The notes beneath the pieces were generated by a model, which was not told the origin of the DNA, made no database searches, and saw nothing but the letters and a program-made list of their open reading frames with translations. A DNA stretch of 64,000 bases from Bryobacterales bacterium (GTDB lineage Bacteria > Acidobacteriota > Terriglobia > Bryobacterales > Bryobacteraceae). Where the stretch lies: positions 372,001 through 436,000 of the forward strand of contig JADJOP010000032.1 of the NCBI GenBank assembly GCA_016713735.1, given 5' to 3'. Position 1 is the first letter of the stretch. Each line of letters opens with the position of its first letter. A program made the translations under genes and the position numbers. Below, one piece after another: positions 17,275 to 25,517 of this stretch.

Positions 17275-18399
17275 ATGCTCATCCTCGCCGCCGTCCTCGC
17301 CATCTTCGTCTACGGCCTCATTGCCGCCATGCTGGGCACCATTCTGCCCGACCTTTCCAAGCGCTTTTCCCTCTCTCCCAAACAGAACGGCAACATTGCC
17401 ATGGCGCAGGGCATCGGGCTTATGCTCGGTTCGTTCTTCATCGGACCATTAGTGGATACGCAGGGCAAGAAGCTCGGCCTGCTGCTCGCGCTCGGCCTCA
17501 TCGCCCTGGCCTTGCTCGGGCTGCGTAGCGCCGTCGGCTACACGATCATCGCCGGTTCGATGCTCATCCTCGGCATCGGCGGCGGTTCGCTGGTGACGGC
17601 GGCCTTCGCCCTGGCCGGCGACATCAAGATTGAATCGCTCAGCACGGCCGGCGTGTTCAACCTGCTCAACCTCTTCTTCGGCCTCGGCGGGCTGCTCACG
17701 CCGCTGCTCGCGGCCAGGGTCTTCAACAACAACTCAGGCCGGCTGACCGTGTTCGCCGCTGCGCTGGCGCTCATCACGCTGGTCATTCACAGCATGACGC
17801 CGATGGCCGCCCCGAGCGGCCAGGTGTCGTTCCAGGTTTCGCAGGTGAGCGAACTGCTCGGCAACCCGGCCCTGCTGCTGTTGGCAGCTTTCCTCTTCCT
17901 GTATGTGGCCGCCGAAGTCGGCGTGTGGAACTGGCTGGCCCGCCACCTCATCGCGCAGGGCGTACCGGAGAAGAATGCCATCACGATCCTCTCGCTCGGC
18001 TTCGCCCTTGGCATCCTGCTCGGCCGGGTCGCCGTGGCCCCTGTGCTCTCCAGCGTTTCGCCGGAGCGCGTGCTCACCGGCGCGGCCGTCCTCATGGCCC
18101 TCACCACCTACGCCATGCTCCAAACCCGTTCGCCGAATGTGGCCTGGGCGGCGGTGTTCCTGGCCGGTATCGCCATGGCCCCGGTGTTCCCGACGACGCT
18201 CGCGGTGGTCGGCGGAAAGTTCCCGGCCATGGCGGCCACCGCCACCGGCATCGCCACCACGGCCGGTTGGTTCGGCCTGGTCGTCAGCTCGCCCATTATC
18301 GGCAGCGTGGCCGGCGAGGATCCGACGCGCTTGAAGACGGCGCTGCTGCTGCTGCCCGCCTTCTCCGTGCTGATGGTCGTGATTTCGGTGATGCTCTAA
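17275..18399 (+). CDS. major facilitator superfamily transporter
   Basis: 374 residues with 11-12 hydrophobic helices. The loop between helices 2 and 3 reads GPLVDTQGKKLG, the MFS signature position. The general layout resembles sugar porters of the FucP/glucose type, but no substrate can be named. AGGAG at 17264-17268 supports the start. It follows a Tat-exported sugar-type oxidoreductase but is separated from it by a strong terminator, so it is probably transcribed on its own. Its stop overlaps the stop of the convergent acyl-CoA synthetase gene by four bases. Confidence 0.85.
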   Translation: MLILAAVLAIFVYGLIAAMLGTILPDLSKRFSLSPKQNGNIAMAQGIGLMLGSFFIGPLVDTQGKKLGLLLALGLIALALLGLRSAVGYTIIAGSMLILGIGGGSLVTAAFALAGDIKIESLSTAGVFNLLNLFFGLGGLLTPLLAARVFNNNSGRLTVFAAALALITLVIHSMTPMAAPSGQVSFQVSQVSELLGNPALLLLAAFLFLYVAAEVGVWNWLARHLIAQGVPEKNAITILSLGFALGILLGRVAVAPVLSSVSPERVLTGAAVLMALTTYAMLQTRSPNVAWAAVFLAGIAMAPVFPTTLAVVGGKFPAMAATATGIATTAGWFGLVVSSPIIGSVAGEDPTRLKTALLLLPAFSVLMVVISVML

Positions 18400-19766
18400 T
18401 TCGACTGCGACGGCTTGGGCAAGAGATGCTTCTGCACCTTGCCCAAGGCCGTGCGCGGCAGCGTTTCGACCATCACAAACGCGCGCGGCACTTTGAACGA
18501 AGCCAGCTTCTCACGGCAACACTGTTCCAGCCTCTCCACCTCGCAGCAACCCCGCTGCACCACATAGGCCACCGGCACCTCGCCCCGCACGGCATCGCTT
18601 ACTCCCACCACCGCCGCTTCGGCCACGCCTTCCTGTTCCAATAACAGCTCCTCTATCTCGCGCGGGTAGATGTTGAATCCGCCGCTGATGATGAGGTCGC
18701 TCTTGCGCCCGGTCAGCGTCAGGTAGCCGTCGTTGGATACCTCGCCCATGTCGCCCGTTTTGAACCAGCCGTCGTCGAACGCCTTGGCCGTCGCTTCGGG
18801 GTTGCGCCAGTAGCCGGCGAAGATGTTCGGCCCCTTCAACTGCACCTCGCCGTTGACAATGCGCAGGCTGATGCCGGGCAGCGGCGTTCCCACCGTGCCC
18901 GCCCGCCGTTCGCCCGCATACGGGTTGCTCGTGTTCATCATCGTTTCGCTCATGCCGTAGCGTTCGAGTATCGTGTGGCCGAACCTCTCGCGGAACGCTT
19001 CCAACACCGCCGCGGGCAGCGGCGCCGAGCCGCTCACAAACAGCCGCATGTCGACGGCGATCTCCGGCGGCGCTTCGAGCAAACGCACATAGATGGTGGG
19101 CACGCCGAAGAAGAGTGTCGGCTGGAAACTGAGAAACTCTCCGGCCGCGCGCTGGTGTTCAAAGCGCTCCAGCAGCCGCATGCGGCAGCCCGTGGCCAGC
19201 CACGAGTGGATGCCGTTGCCCAGGCCGTGCACGTGAAACAGCGGCAGCGCCAGCAGAAAGCGGTCAGCCTGCGTGATCTCCCAACAGGCGACGATGTTGG
19301 CCGTGTTGGCGAGCATGTTGTTGTGCGTGATCACCGCGCCCTTGCTCGCGCCTGTGGTGCCCGAGGTGTATACGATCATCGCCGGCGCGTCGGCATCAAT
19401 TCGTGTACGTGCGCGCCTGCCGCCCGCCACCGGCATCGCCAGCAACTCCCGCAGCATCGCCTCATCAACGAACAGCTTCGGTTCAGCATCGCGGCGGATG
19501 TGCTCCAACTCGCGCTCCCGGTAGAGGATGTTCACCGGCACATAAATCACGCCGAGCTTCTGGCAGGCGATGAACAGCGCCACGACATGGGGGCTGTTGG
19601 GCAGATACACGCACACGCGGTCGCCCGCCGCCACGCCGCGCGACGCCAGGGCCGCAGCCAGCCCCTCGGCCTGCGCATCGATCTCGCCAAAGGTGAAGGC
19701 GCGGCCGCCAAACTCCAGCCCCGCTTGGTGCGCCCGGCCCACCAGCGAGTGGTCAAACAGATCCAT
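18396..19766 (-). CDS. acyl-CoA synthetase (AMP-forming), malonyl-CoA synthetase-like
   Basis: 456 residues from ATG 19766 (an ATG at 19775 would add three). ANL-superfamily motifs are in order: P-loop-like YTSGTTGASKGA, LPLFHVHGLGN, ERYGMSETM, GWFKTGDMG and, near the C-terminus, the catalytic lysine of RTALGKVQK. The enzyme activates a carboxylic acid as an adenylate and transfers it to CoA. The short length and HVHGLGN resemble malonyl-CoA synthetases (MatB), but the acyl specificity is an inference. Only 30 bases separate it from the divergent DUF1592 gene, so the two share a promoter region. Confidence 0.85.
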   Translation of the reverse strand: MDLFDHSLVGRAHQAGLEFGGRAFTFGEIDAQAEGLAAALASRGVAAGDRVCVYLPNSPHVVALFIACQKLGVIYVPVNILYRERELEHIRRDAEPKLFVDEAMLRELLAMPVAGGRRARTRIDADAPAMIVYTSGTTGASKGAVITHNNMLANTANIVACWEITQADRFLLALPLFHVHGLGNGIHSWLATGCRMRLLERFEHQRAAGEFLSFQPTLFFGVPTIYVRLLEAPPEIAVDMRLFVSGSAPLPAAVLEAFRERFGHTILERYGMSETMMNTSNPYAGERRAGTVGTPLPGISLRIVNGEVQLKGPNIFAGYWRNPEATAKAFDDGWFKTGDMGEVSNDGYLTLTGRKSDLIISGGFNIYPREIEELLLEQEGVAEAAVVGVSDAVRGEVPVAYVVQRGCCEVERLEQCCREKLASFKVPRAFVMVETLPRTALGKVQKHLLPKPSQSN

Positions 19767-19796
19767 CAGCTGCATCGGGAATAGAATGGTAGCACC

Positions 19797-21650
19797 TTGA
19801 TTCGCGTTGCCCTCATTTCATTCCTCGCCGTGCTGCCGTTGTGCGCGCAGATGAGCTTCGTGCGCGACGTCTGGCCCCATCTCCAGAAGGCCGATTGCAA
19901 GGGATGCCACAACACCGACGGTGTCGGCTCCACCACTCGCCTTCAGTTCCCCGACGCCGACGCCACCGACGCCGAGCGCGAGGTCTTCGGCGACTCGTTG
20001 CGCCGCTTTGTCGACACCGCCGACCCGGCGAAGTCGATGCTCGTCCTCAAGCCGACCAACCGTATCGGCCACGCCGGCGGCCGCCGCATCCAACCCGGCA
20101 GCGAGGCCGAAACCGCGCTCATCAACTGGGTGAAGCAGCTCACGGTCACCAAGCCCCTGGCCCGCCACGAAGAACGGCGCGTGGTGGCCGCGCATGCCAA
20201 ACCAGTGCTGCGCCGGCTCACGCATTCGCAGTACGACAACACGGTCCGCGATCTGCTGGGCGACATCAGCCAGCCCTCGCGCCAGTTCCCGCCAGAGGAT
20301 TTCATCGACGGATTCAAGAACCAGTTTGAAGGCCAGTCCATTTCACCCCTGCTCGCGGAAAGCTATGGCGAAGCCGCGGCGCGCCTGGCGCAAAAAATCA
20401 AGGTGACCGACGAGAAGACCTTCGTTGAGTCATTCGGCAAACGCGCCTTCCGCCGTCCGCTCAGTGCCGGGGAGAAGACGCGCTATCAGGCGCTGCTCGC
20501 CAAGGCCGGGCCGCAAGCAGTGGCCGAGGCCATGCTCCAGTCGCCGGCGTTCCTCTACCGCCCGGAGACCGCTGCGCGCCCCGAGGACCGCCCCTATGTG
20601 CGCGCCTCGCGCCTCTCCTACCTGCTGTGGGACACGATGCCCGACGACGCGCTCATCGCCGCCGCCGAAAAGGGCGAATTGAACACGGCGGAGGGCTTCG
20701 AGAAGCACGCCCGCCGCATGCTCGCCGACCCCAAAGCCGCCGCCGCGCTCGACGAGTTCGTCTCGCAATGGATGCGCTTCGACCGCGTCATCACCATGGT
20801 CAAGGACCGCCGCTTCTACCCCAACTTCACCCGTGAAACGGCCCTCGCCATGACCGAAGAGACGCGCCGCTTCGTGGCCGACCTCGTTTGGAACAACCGC
20901 AGCTTTCTCGACTTCTACACCTCGGACGCCACCTTCATCAACGGCGACCTCGCCTCGCTCTACGGCATGAAGGCACCCTCTGACGACTACACGCGCATGG
21001 CCTATCCAGCCGACTCCGGCCGCGCCGGCATTCTCAGCCACGCCACCTTTCTCGCCCTCACCAGCAAGCCCGCCGAGACGTCGCCTACGGCTCGCGGCCT
21101 CTTCGTGCGCGAACAGTTTCTCTGCCAGAACGTGCCGCAGCCGCCGCCGGGCGTCAACACCAACCTCCCGCCGCAAAGCGAGGAGAAGCCCATGACCAAC
21201 CGCGAGCGCCTGCAGATCCACTTGAGCAATCCCGCCTGCGCCAGTTGCCATACGCTCATCGATCCCATCGGCCTCGGCCTCGAGAAATTCGACGGCGTCG
21301 GCGCCTATCGCAAGGACCTCACCATGCGCATCCCCAGCTTCGACCGCAAGAAGGAGCCGCGTTCGGTGAGCGTGCCCATCGACAGCAGCGGCTGGGTTGC
21401 CGGCATCCAGGGCTCCGAGTTCCAGACGCCGCGCGAACTGGGCGCCGCGCTGGCCCGCACGCCGCAATGCCAGGAGTGCCTTGTGAAGCAGTATTTCCGC
21501 TACGCCATGGGCCGCCGCGAAACCGCCGCCGACCGCGCCGTGATCGCGCGCGTGCTGGCCACCTTCCGCGATTCGCAATTCCGCTTCCAGGAGCTTATGA
21601 TTGCAGTAGCGAAGTGGACCGAATTTGGCGTCCACGCCGAGAGGAACTAA
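19797..21650 (+). CDS. DUF1592/DUF1588 cytochrome-like secreted protein
   Basis: 617 residues from TTG 19797 with a signal peptide (VALISFLAVLPLCAQ). Two heme-type motifs are present, CKGCH near residue 35 and CASCH near residue 481. The middle contains the DUF1587/DUF1595/DUF1592 blocks (LRRLTHSQYDNTVRDLLGD, RRPLSAGEKTRYQALL, SQWMRFDRV), and the end holds DUF1588 and DUF1585 (DPIGLGLEKFDGVGAYR). Such proteins are abundant in Planctomycetota and Solibacter-like Acidobacteriota and are almost always followed by a DUF1552 gene, as here. Their function is not known; an extracytoplasmic redox role is guessed from the heme motifs. Confidence 0.85.
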   Translation: MIRVALISFLAVLPLCAQMSFVRDVWPHLQKADCKGCHNTDGVGSTTRLQFPDADATDAEREVFGDSLRRFVDTADPAKSMLVLKPTNRIGHAGGRRIQPGSEAETALINWVKQLTVTKPLARHEERRVVAAHAKPVLRRLTHSQYDNTVRDLLGDISQPSRQFPPEDFIDGFKNQFEGQSISPLLAESYGEAAARLAQKIKVTDEKTFVESFGKRAFRRPLSAGEKTRYQALLAKAGPQAVAEAMLQSPAFLYRPETAARPEDRPYVRASRLSYLLWDTMPDDALIAAAEKGELNTAEGFEKHARRMLADPKAAAALDEFVSQWMRFDRVITMVKDRRFYPNFTRETALAMTEETRRFVADLVWNNRSFLDFYTSDATFINGDLASLYGMKAPSDDYTRMAYPADSGRAGILSHATFLALTSKPAETSPTARGLFVREQFLCQNVPQPPPGVNTNLPPQSEEKPMTNRERLQIHLSNPACASCHTLIDPIGLGLEKFDGVGAYRKDLTMRIPSFDRKKEPRSVSVPIDSSGWVAGIQGSEFQTPRELGAALARTPQCQECLVKQYFRYAMGRRETAADRAVIARVLATFRDSQFRFQELMIAVAKWTEFGVHAERN

Positions 21651-21654
21651 TCGC

Positions 21655-22986
21655 ATGAGAGGACCGCTTTCCCGACGTACGCTTCTCAAGGGCCTGACCT
21701 TCGCCGGTTCGCGCGCCCTGTTGCCGCTGCCTCCGCTGGCCGCCATGTTCAACGCCGCCGGCACGGCCTACGCCGCCGAAAACGCCAAGCGCGAAACGCG
21801 GTTTGTGCTCTGGTTCAACGGCAACGGCATTGTCGAGAAATACTGGATTCCCAACGAAACCGGGCGCAACTACACGATGACGCCCTGTCTGGCGCCGCTT
21901 GCCCCCTTCCGCGAGCAGATGCACGTGGTGACCGGACTCGACAACCCGGCCGCGCGCATGCCCGGGCCGGGCAATGACCATCACCGCTCCATGAGCGCCC
22001 TCGTCACGGGCACGCAGTTCACCGGCCGCGGCGCCGGCGGCCCGTCCATCGACCAGTCCATCGCCGCCCGCATCGGTGGCGAAACCCGCTTCCGCTCGCT
22101 CCAGCTCGGCGTCTCGCAGGAGAGCTTCGGCGAAAGCGTGCAGCGCAACATGAGCTGGGCCGCCTATGACCGCCCGCTGCCGCCCGAGATGCTGCCGCAC
22201 AAGCTGTTTGACCGCCTCTTCGGCCAGCGCGAAATCGGCTGGGTCAATCGCAAGCGCAGCGTGCTCGACGCCATACGCGCCGACGCCAACGCCCTCCAGG
22301 GCAACCTCGGCGCCGAGGATCAGAAGCGCCTCGGCGAACATCTCGATTCCATTCGCGATGTCGAACGCTCCATCGCCAGCATGCCGCCGCAATACTACAA
22401 GGTGGACGAGCCCGAGTACGACGGCGACATGAAGGACTGGCCGCGCATCGCCAAGCTGCAAAGCGACCTGCTCGCCCACGCCTTCGCCACCCGCCAGACG
22501 CGCGTCGCCAGCTACATGCTCACCAAGTGCCAGGGTCTCACCCGCTTCCCCTGGCTCGGCCACACCGCCGCGCGGCATCACGACTACACCCACCGCGACG
22601 GGAAAGCGCCCGGCATGGACACGCTGGACGGCCAGCGCATCATGCGCGACATCTGCCGCTGGCATGTGGAAGAGTTCGCTTACTTGCTCGGCAAGCTGCG
22701 CTCGATTCCCGAAGGCGATGGCACGCTGCTTGACCGCACGGCGCTGCTCTTCGTCCACGAGCACGCCGAAGCGAACGACCACAAGAACAACGGGCTCTCC
22801 GTCATCCTCGCCGGCTTCCACGGCAACCTCGCCACCGGCATGCACACCCGCACAACAGGCACCGTGGCCGATCTCTATCTCACCGTCGCCGACGATGTGA
22901 TGGGCGCCGGCATCGGCAAGTTCCCGACGGCGGAGCGGAAGCTGAGCGACCTCGTCCGCCGCCAGGCCGAACCCGAACGCGCCTAG
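21655..22986 (+). CDS. DUF1552 protein with Tat signal
   Basis: 443 residues from ATG 21655, with GAGAGGA just upstream and four bases after the DUF1592 stop. The N-terminus is a twin-arginine signal (SRRTLLKGLTF). The body matches DUF1552 in its recurrent motifs (FNGNGI, NDHHRSMSALVTGTQF, GHTAARHHDYTH, FVHEHAEANDHKNN). Secreted partner of the preceding DUF1592 protein by conserved gene pairing; biochemical role unknown. Its stop overlaps the end of the convergent M56 gene by four bases. Confidence 0.85.
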   Translation: MRGPLSRRTLLKGLTFAGSRALLPLPPLAAMFNAAGTAYAAENAKRETRFVLWFNGNGIVEKYWIPNETGRNYTMTPCLAPLAPFREQMHVVTGLDNPAARMPGPGNDHHRSMSALVTGTQFTGRGAGGPSIDQSIAARIGGETRFRSLQLGVSQESFGESVQRNMSWAAYDRPLPPEMLPHKLFDRLFGQREIGWVNRKRSVLDAIRADANALQGNLGAEDQKRLGEHLDSIRDVERSIASMPPQYYKVDEPEYDGDMKDWPRIAKLQSDLLAHAFATRQTRVASYMLTKCQGLTRFPWLGHTAARHHDYTHRDGKAPGMDTLDGQRIMRDICRWHVEEFAYLLGKLRSIPEGDGTLLDRTALLFVHEHAEANDHKNNGLSVILAGFHGNLATGMHTRTTGTVADLYLTVADDVMGAGIGKFPTAERKLSDLVRRQAEPERA

Positions 22987-24138
22987 TTCAGGCGGAAGTT
23001 CACCTCAATCGTCGCGGTCACGCGTACCGGCTTTCCGTCTTTTGTGCCGGGCGCGAACTTCCACTGCTTCACCGCCGCCATGGCGGCTTCATCAAGACCC
23101 GGATCGAGGCTCTTCACGATCTTCATCGTGCTCGCCGTGCCATCCTTTTCCACGATGACGCTCATCGCCACCGTGCCTGCGATTTTCGCCTCGCGCGCCG
23201 CCTCCGTGTAGGTGGGCTCCACCTTGTGGAGCACCTTGGGGCGGGTGATCGTTTTGTCCTGCTTCGTGCTATGGATCTTGTCGTCCTGCTGCAGCGCCGC
23301 CAGCGGCATGGCGATGGCAAGACAGGCAAACGCGACGGCAGCGGCGTAGCGGCGGGAGATCGCGCTCCGTTGCGCCGTTACATCGAGGATCGAGCGCATG
23401 CGCCGTTCCAGCGGCGTTGAGCCCGTAACAGCAGGCAGCGAGGCGCGCATCGAAGTCTCGCGGGCAACGTGCAGCAGGTGCCCCGCGTAATCGGTGGCGG
23501 TCGTGCCCGCGCGCAGCACGGCGTCGTCGCAGGCGCGTTCGGATTCCTCGCGCGCCCTCTGCGCGGCCAGCCAGACCAGCGGCAGGAACCAGTAGACGAC
23601 GCAGGCGGCCTGGCCCACGAACAGCCACACCGCATCCAGCCGGCGCGCATGTTCACTCTCATGCGCGATCACCGCCCGCCGCAGCCCCTCGGGCCACTGC
23701 CGCGCCTGCTCTGGCCAGATAATTGACGGCTGGAGAATGCCCCACAGGAAGGGCGAGATGGCCTCAGGGGATGTGCGCAGGCCGCCGGTCTCCCCGGCAC
23801 GCAGCGCGACCAGGGCCGTGCGCGTGGGCCACCAGGAACACAAGCAGCGTCAACACCGCGCCCAACAGCCACACCGTCACCAGCGAAATGCTCGCGGCCG
23901 CCGCCGGCGCCTGTGCTCCCGCCGCGGCTGTCACCGCAAAGGAGTAGCCTGGCAGCGGCTTGAGCGCGGGAGTGAGCGTTACCAGCAGCGGCATCGCCAG
24001 GGCGGCCACCAGCGCTGCCGTCCACAAGGCGTGCCGCGCCGAGGCTGAGCTTCGCCTCAGCGCAAGTGTTCCTGCCCAGGCCAGCGCGAACAGCAGCGAG
24101 GCTTTCAGAGTGCATTCGATGAGCAATGCAGTGGTCAT
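22983..24138 (-). pseudogene. BlaR1-type M56 peptidase with TonB C-terminal domain, frameshifted
   Basis: The N-terminal part (ATG 24138, overlapping the blaI stop) encodes membrane helices (TLKASLLFALAWAGTLAL, ending VLTLLVFLVAHA). The frame breaks near 23800-23840, and a second frame carries the conserved PFLWGILQP, the HExxH zinc site (IAHESEHARR), another helix pair, and a TonB C-terminal domain (AKIAGTVAMSVIV, AAVKQWKFAPG). About 50 residues of the loop usually found between these parts seem to be missing, so there is a deletion plus a shift. M56 proteins sense a signal and cleave the BlaI-type repressor encoded next to them. If the lesion is real, the repressor has lost its sensor. Confidence 0.75.
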
Positions 24139-24530
24139 TTCGGGTTCCCTTCTTGTTTGGCGTCTTCAATCAAGTCAGACAGACGCTGCAGCTCCTCTGC
24201 GCTGAACTGCGCTCTGGCGTTACCAAGCAGCGCCGCCGCGGCGTTGGCGGCCGATCCGTCGAAGAAGGTCTCAATCAGGCTCTTCAACGCGGACCGGCGC
24301 GCCCGTTCGCGCGGCACTACCGGCATGTAGACGTAGGCCCCGCCCTTTTCGTCATGCCGCACCACGCCTTTTTCTTCGAGAATGCGCAGCGTGGCCCGGA
24401 CTGCGGAATAACTGGGCGGATCGGCCATGCCGGCGCGCACCTCGGCGGCGGTGGCGCTCTTGTTGCGGTAGAGCACCTCCATCATCTGCCGTTCCCGGCG
24501 GCTGAGCCGCAGATGCGCGTCTTGAGACAT
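24135..24530 (-). CDS. BlaI/MecI/CopY-family transcriptional repressor
   Basis: 131 residues. The N-terminal winged helix is typical (LSRRERQMMEVLYRNKSATAAEVRAGM, then YSAVRATLRILEEKGVVRH), followed by a dimerisation helix. Such repressors bind inverted repeats and are inactivated by proteolysis by the adjacent M56 protein, whose start overlaps its stop (ATGA). Two palindromes lie directly upstream (24535-24550 and 24571-24586), so autoregulation is nearly certain. The predicted transcription start is only a few bases before the ATG. Confidence 0.92.
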   Translation of the reverse strand: MSQDAHLRLSRRERQMMEVLYRNKSATAAEVRAGMADPPSYSAVRATLRILEEKGVVRHDEKGGAYVYMPVVPRERARRSALKSLIETFFDGSAANAAAALLGNARAQFSAEELQRLSDLIEDAKQEGNPK

Positions 24531-24534
24531 AGCC

Positions 24535-24550
24535 TGCTAAATATTTAGCA
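24535..24550 (-). promoter_or_regulatory. BlaI-type operator 1
   Basis: TGCTAAATATTTAGCA is a perfect 16-base palindrome ending four bases before the repressor start codon. It overlaps the expected -10 and transcription start. Confidence 0.85.
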
Positions 24551-24564
24551 TCGAAGAGCGGCCC

Positions 24565-24570
24565 TGTCAA
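24565..24570 (-). promoter_or_regulatory. -35 element of the blaI-M56 promoter
   Basis: A perfect TTGACA is read on the minus strand, placed between the two operators. The -10 would fall at about 24547-24542 (TAAATA, a weak match) within operator 1, giving a nearly leaderless mRNA. Confidence 0.65.
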
Positions 24571-24586
24571 TGCTAAATTTTTAGCA
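24571..24586 (-). promoter_or_regulatory. BlaI-type operator 2
   Basis: TGCTAAATTTTTAGCA shares both half-sites with operator 1 and differs only at the centre. Its centre is 36 bases from that of operator 1, and it abuts the -35. It also lies five bases past the end of the LRR gene. Confidence 0.85.
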
Positions 24587-24590
24587 GGGG

Positions 24591-25517
24591 TTAGGGAATC
24601 GCGGGAGTGGTCGCGGCGGCGGGAACCACGGGCGCCGGAGCGCCTTCCACGCGCACATCCGGCCGCAGCCGGCGCAGCTCAGCCACGCCCTCGGCAGTGA
24701 ACGCCGTGTCGCGCACATCCACCCACCGCAAGGCCGGCAGCGCGGCCAGCGCGGGTGCGGCGTCGTTGCCGGCGCGCTTGCATCCGTGCAGGTCGAGACG
24801 CGCGAGTTTGGCCAGCGGTTTCAGCTTCGCCAATCCGCGCGAGGTGATGCCCAGCCCGCTCAGGTTCAACTCGCGCAGTCCGCCGACGGTGGCCACCGGA
24901 TCCAGCCCCAGGTCGGTGGTCCCCAGCGTCCAGAGACCCGAGTCCGTGCGCTGCTTGCCGCTCAGGTCGAGCGACTCCAATTGCGGCAGCGTGCGCAACA
25001 CCTGTAAGCCCACCTCGGTGAGCTTGTTGCCGCCAACGGCGAGCGAGCGCAGGTTGGGCAACGTGGCGAGATGTTGTAGGCCGCTATCGGTCACCTCGGC
25101 AAAGCCGATGTCGAGCGCTGTGATCGTCGTCTTGCCCGCCAGCAACGCCAGCGTATTGTCGGTCACCTTCGTGCCGCGCGCGTTGATGCGTTCGATCTTG
25201 GCCCAATTGCGCATGGCCGCCAGCCCCTCATCGGTCACCAGCTCGGCATAAAACAGGTTCAGCTCGCGGACGTTCTTCAGGTCTTTCAGCTTCAGCAATC
25301 CGAGATCGGTGACACGCGTCTCGGAAAGGTCGAGCCGTTCCAGCTTGTCCAGTTGCGCAATGCGGTCCAGGTCGGCGTCGCTCACCCAGCCGCGGCGGAA
25401 GCTGAGGGCGCGGATCGAGCCGTCAGGCGCCGTCTCAGCCTTGCCATCGAGCGCGGCAATCCAGTCGTTGGCCACAAGCGCCACGGCGGCCAGCAGCAGG
25501 GCGGCAATGAGTCGCAT
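24591..25517 (-). CDS. exported leucine-rich repeat protein
   Basis: 308 residues from ATG 25517, whose first base is shared with the stop of the preceding LRR gene (TGATG). A short hydrophobic signal (MRLIAALLLAAVALVAND) is followed by about nine leucine-rich repeats of the cysteine-containing/AMN1-like kind (LERLDLSETRVTDLGLLKL, LTALDIGFAEVTDSGLQHL-like spacing of 23-25 residues). The tail is Ala/Pro-rich. Repeats of this kind mediate protein binding; no enzymatic domain is present. It forms a pair with the larger LRR gene upstream, probably co-transcribed. Binding partner unknown. Confidence 0.8.
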   Translation of the reverse strand: MRLIAALLLAAVALVANDWIAALDGKAETAPDGSIRALSFRRGWVSDADLDRIAQLDKLERLDLSETRVTDLGLLKLKDLKNVRELNLFYAELVTDEGLAAMRNWAKIERINARGTKVTDNTLALLAGKTTITALDIGFAEVTDSGLQHLATLPNLRSLAVGGNKLTEVGLQVLRTLPQLESLDLSGKQRTDSGLWTLGTTDLGLDPVATVGGLRELNLSGLGITSRGLAKLKPLAKLARLDLHGCKRAGNDAAPALAALPALRWVDVRDTAFTAEGVAELRRLRPDVRVEGAPAPVVPAAATTPAIP

